Positions 63,659-64,000 of a stretch of DNA of 64,000 bases are shown here, in pieces. Position 1 is the first letter of the stretch; each line of letters opens with the position of its first letter. The notes below the pieces were generated by a model. The model saw only the letters and a list, made by a program, of their open reading frames with translations. It ran no database searches and had not been told where the DNA came from. The position numbers and the translations under genes were made by a program. Source of the stretch: Desertimonas sp963732335 (lineage in GTDB: Bacteria > Actinomycetota > Acidimicrobiia > Acidimicrobiales > Ilumatobacteraceae); assembly GCA_963732335.1 (NCBI GenBank), contig CAVSZO010000026.1, positions 1 to 64,000 of the forward strand, written 5' to 3'.

Positions 63659-64000
63659 TTACAGACGGCTCTTCAGTTGGTCGAGGCGGGTGCGGACGCT
63701 CCCGTCGATGATCGTGTCGCCGACGGTGGCGACGAGGCCGCCGACCACGGATGGGTCGACGTTCACCTTGAGGTCGACGTTGCGACCAGTGGCGTTGGCG
63801 AGCGCGGCGCGCAGGCGATCCTGCTGATCGGCGGTCAGCGGGACGGCGCTGCGCAGTTCGGCGACGGCCGCGTCCTTGGACTCGGCGGCTCGCTGCACGA
63901 GACGATCGACGATCGCCGGCAGGTCGCGTGCGCGCCCGGCCCCGACGACCATGGCGATCAGCTGCACCGTCGTCTGGGTCGCCTTGCCCCCGAGGAGTTC
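63659..64000 (-). CDS. atpH: ATP synthase delta subunit, 5' part beyond the window
   Basis: C-terminal 113 residues of the F1 delta (stalk) subunit. It shows LIAMVVGAGRARDLPAIVDR and LTADQQDRLRAALANATGRN, then VDPSVVGGLVATVGDTIIDG, SVRTRLDQLKSRL, the usual ending. It continues off the right edge. It precedes atpA by 34 bases in the operon; atpF, E and B genes would lie further on. Confidence 0.9.
   Translation of the reverse strand, partial: ELLGGKATQTTVQLIAMVVGAGRARDLPAIVDRLVQRAAESKDAAVAELRSAVPLTADQQDRLRAALANATGRNVDLKVNVDPSVVGGLVATVGDTIIDGSVRTRLDQLKSRL

Overview
This 64 kb window is chromosomal DNA from a high-GC actinobacterium. Gene content (PASTA protein, NhaA, H+-pyrophosphatase, SCP2 protein, short-form AtpC, MurA with Asp at the active-site Cys position), GC-rich codons and many apparently leaderless starts suggest a free-living member of Acidimicrobiia or a close relative. 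That placement is inference; no rRNA or tRNA gene was seen. There is no phage, IS element or CRISPR array.

Many housekeeping genes (leuC, leuD, leuA, ligA, murA, atpD, atpG, malE, malF, nifS, mnmA and others) are split by one or more reading-frame shifts. Where frames can be rejoined, deleting a single base, usually an extra G or C, restores the family sequence. I treat these as one gene each and read the breaks as assembly or sequencing insertions rather than pseudogenes.

Layout. 1-5.7 kb: leucine biosynthesis (leuC-leuD, then leuA behind a leader peptide with four Leu codons and an attenuator hairpin), with a DEAD-box helicase between. 6.4-9.1 kb: a three-gene cassette resembling a secreted polymorphic toxin, its WXG-like partner and an immunity protein. 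9.2-22 kb: pyrF, serA, ACT, GNAT, SCP2, SDR, a PASTA protein whose kinase domain lacks the catalytic HRD aspartate, ligA and a MetE-like methyltransferase. 21.5-25.5 kb: membrane protein, cysteine desulfurase and mnmA (tRNA thiolation), then a methyltransferase. 25.6-28.7 kb: GalT-like enzyme, AzlCD exporter, questin-oxidase-like protein. 28.7-39.2 kb: alpha-glucan metabolism (GH13 enzyme, MalEFG-type importer without MalK, GT4 synthase, alpha-glucan phosphorylase), plus an inositol-phosphatase family enzyme. 39.3-56.2 kb: AhpD-like protein, enoyl-CoA hydratase, MeaB GTPase, NifU-like scaffold, MurA, MFS transporter, duplicated-domain secreted protein, molybdopterin oxidoreductase, H+-PPase, DedA, hydrolase, J-domain protein, GlpX and NhaA. 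56.2-58.8 kb: an ECF sigma factor fused to a zinc-finger anti-sigma domain and a membrane helix, probably continuing into a long repeat-built extracytoplasmic region. 59.1-64 kb: the F1 part of ATP synthase (atpC-D-G-A-H, minus strand; atpH runs off the end).

The most interesting items are the sigma/anti-sigma/repeat-stalk protein, the toxin-immunity cassette, the leucine attenuator, the PASTA pseudokinase, and a recurring TANNNT-N6-9-RTG promoter/start arrangement. A dispersed short element is also of note; one copy has 11-bp flanking direct repeats.
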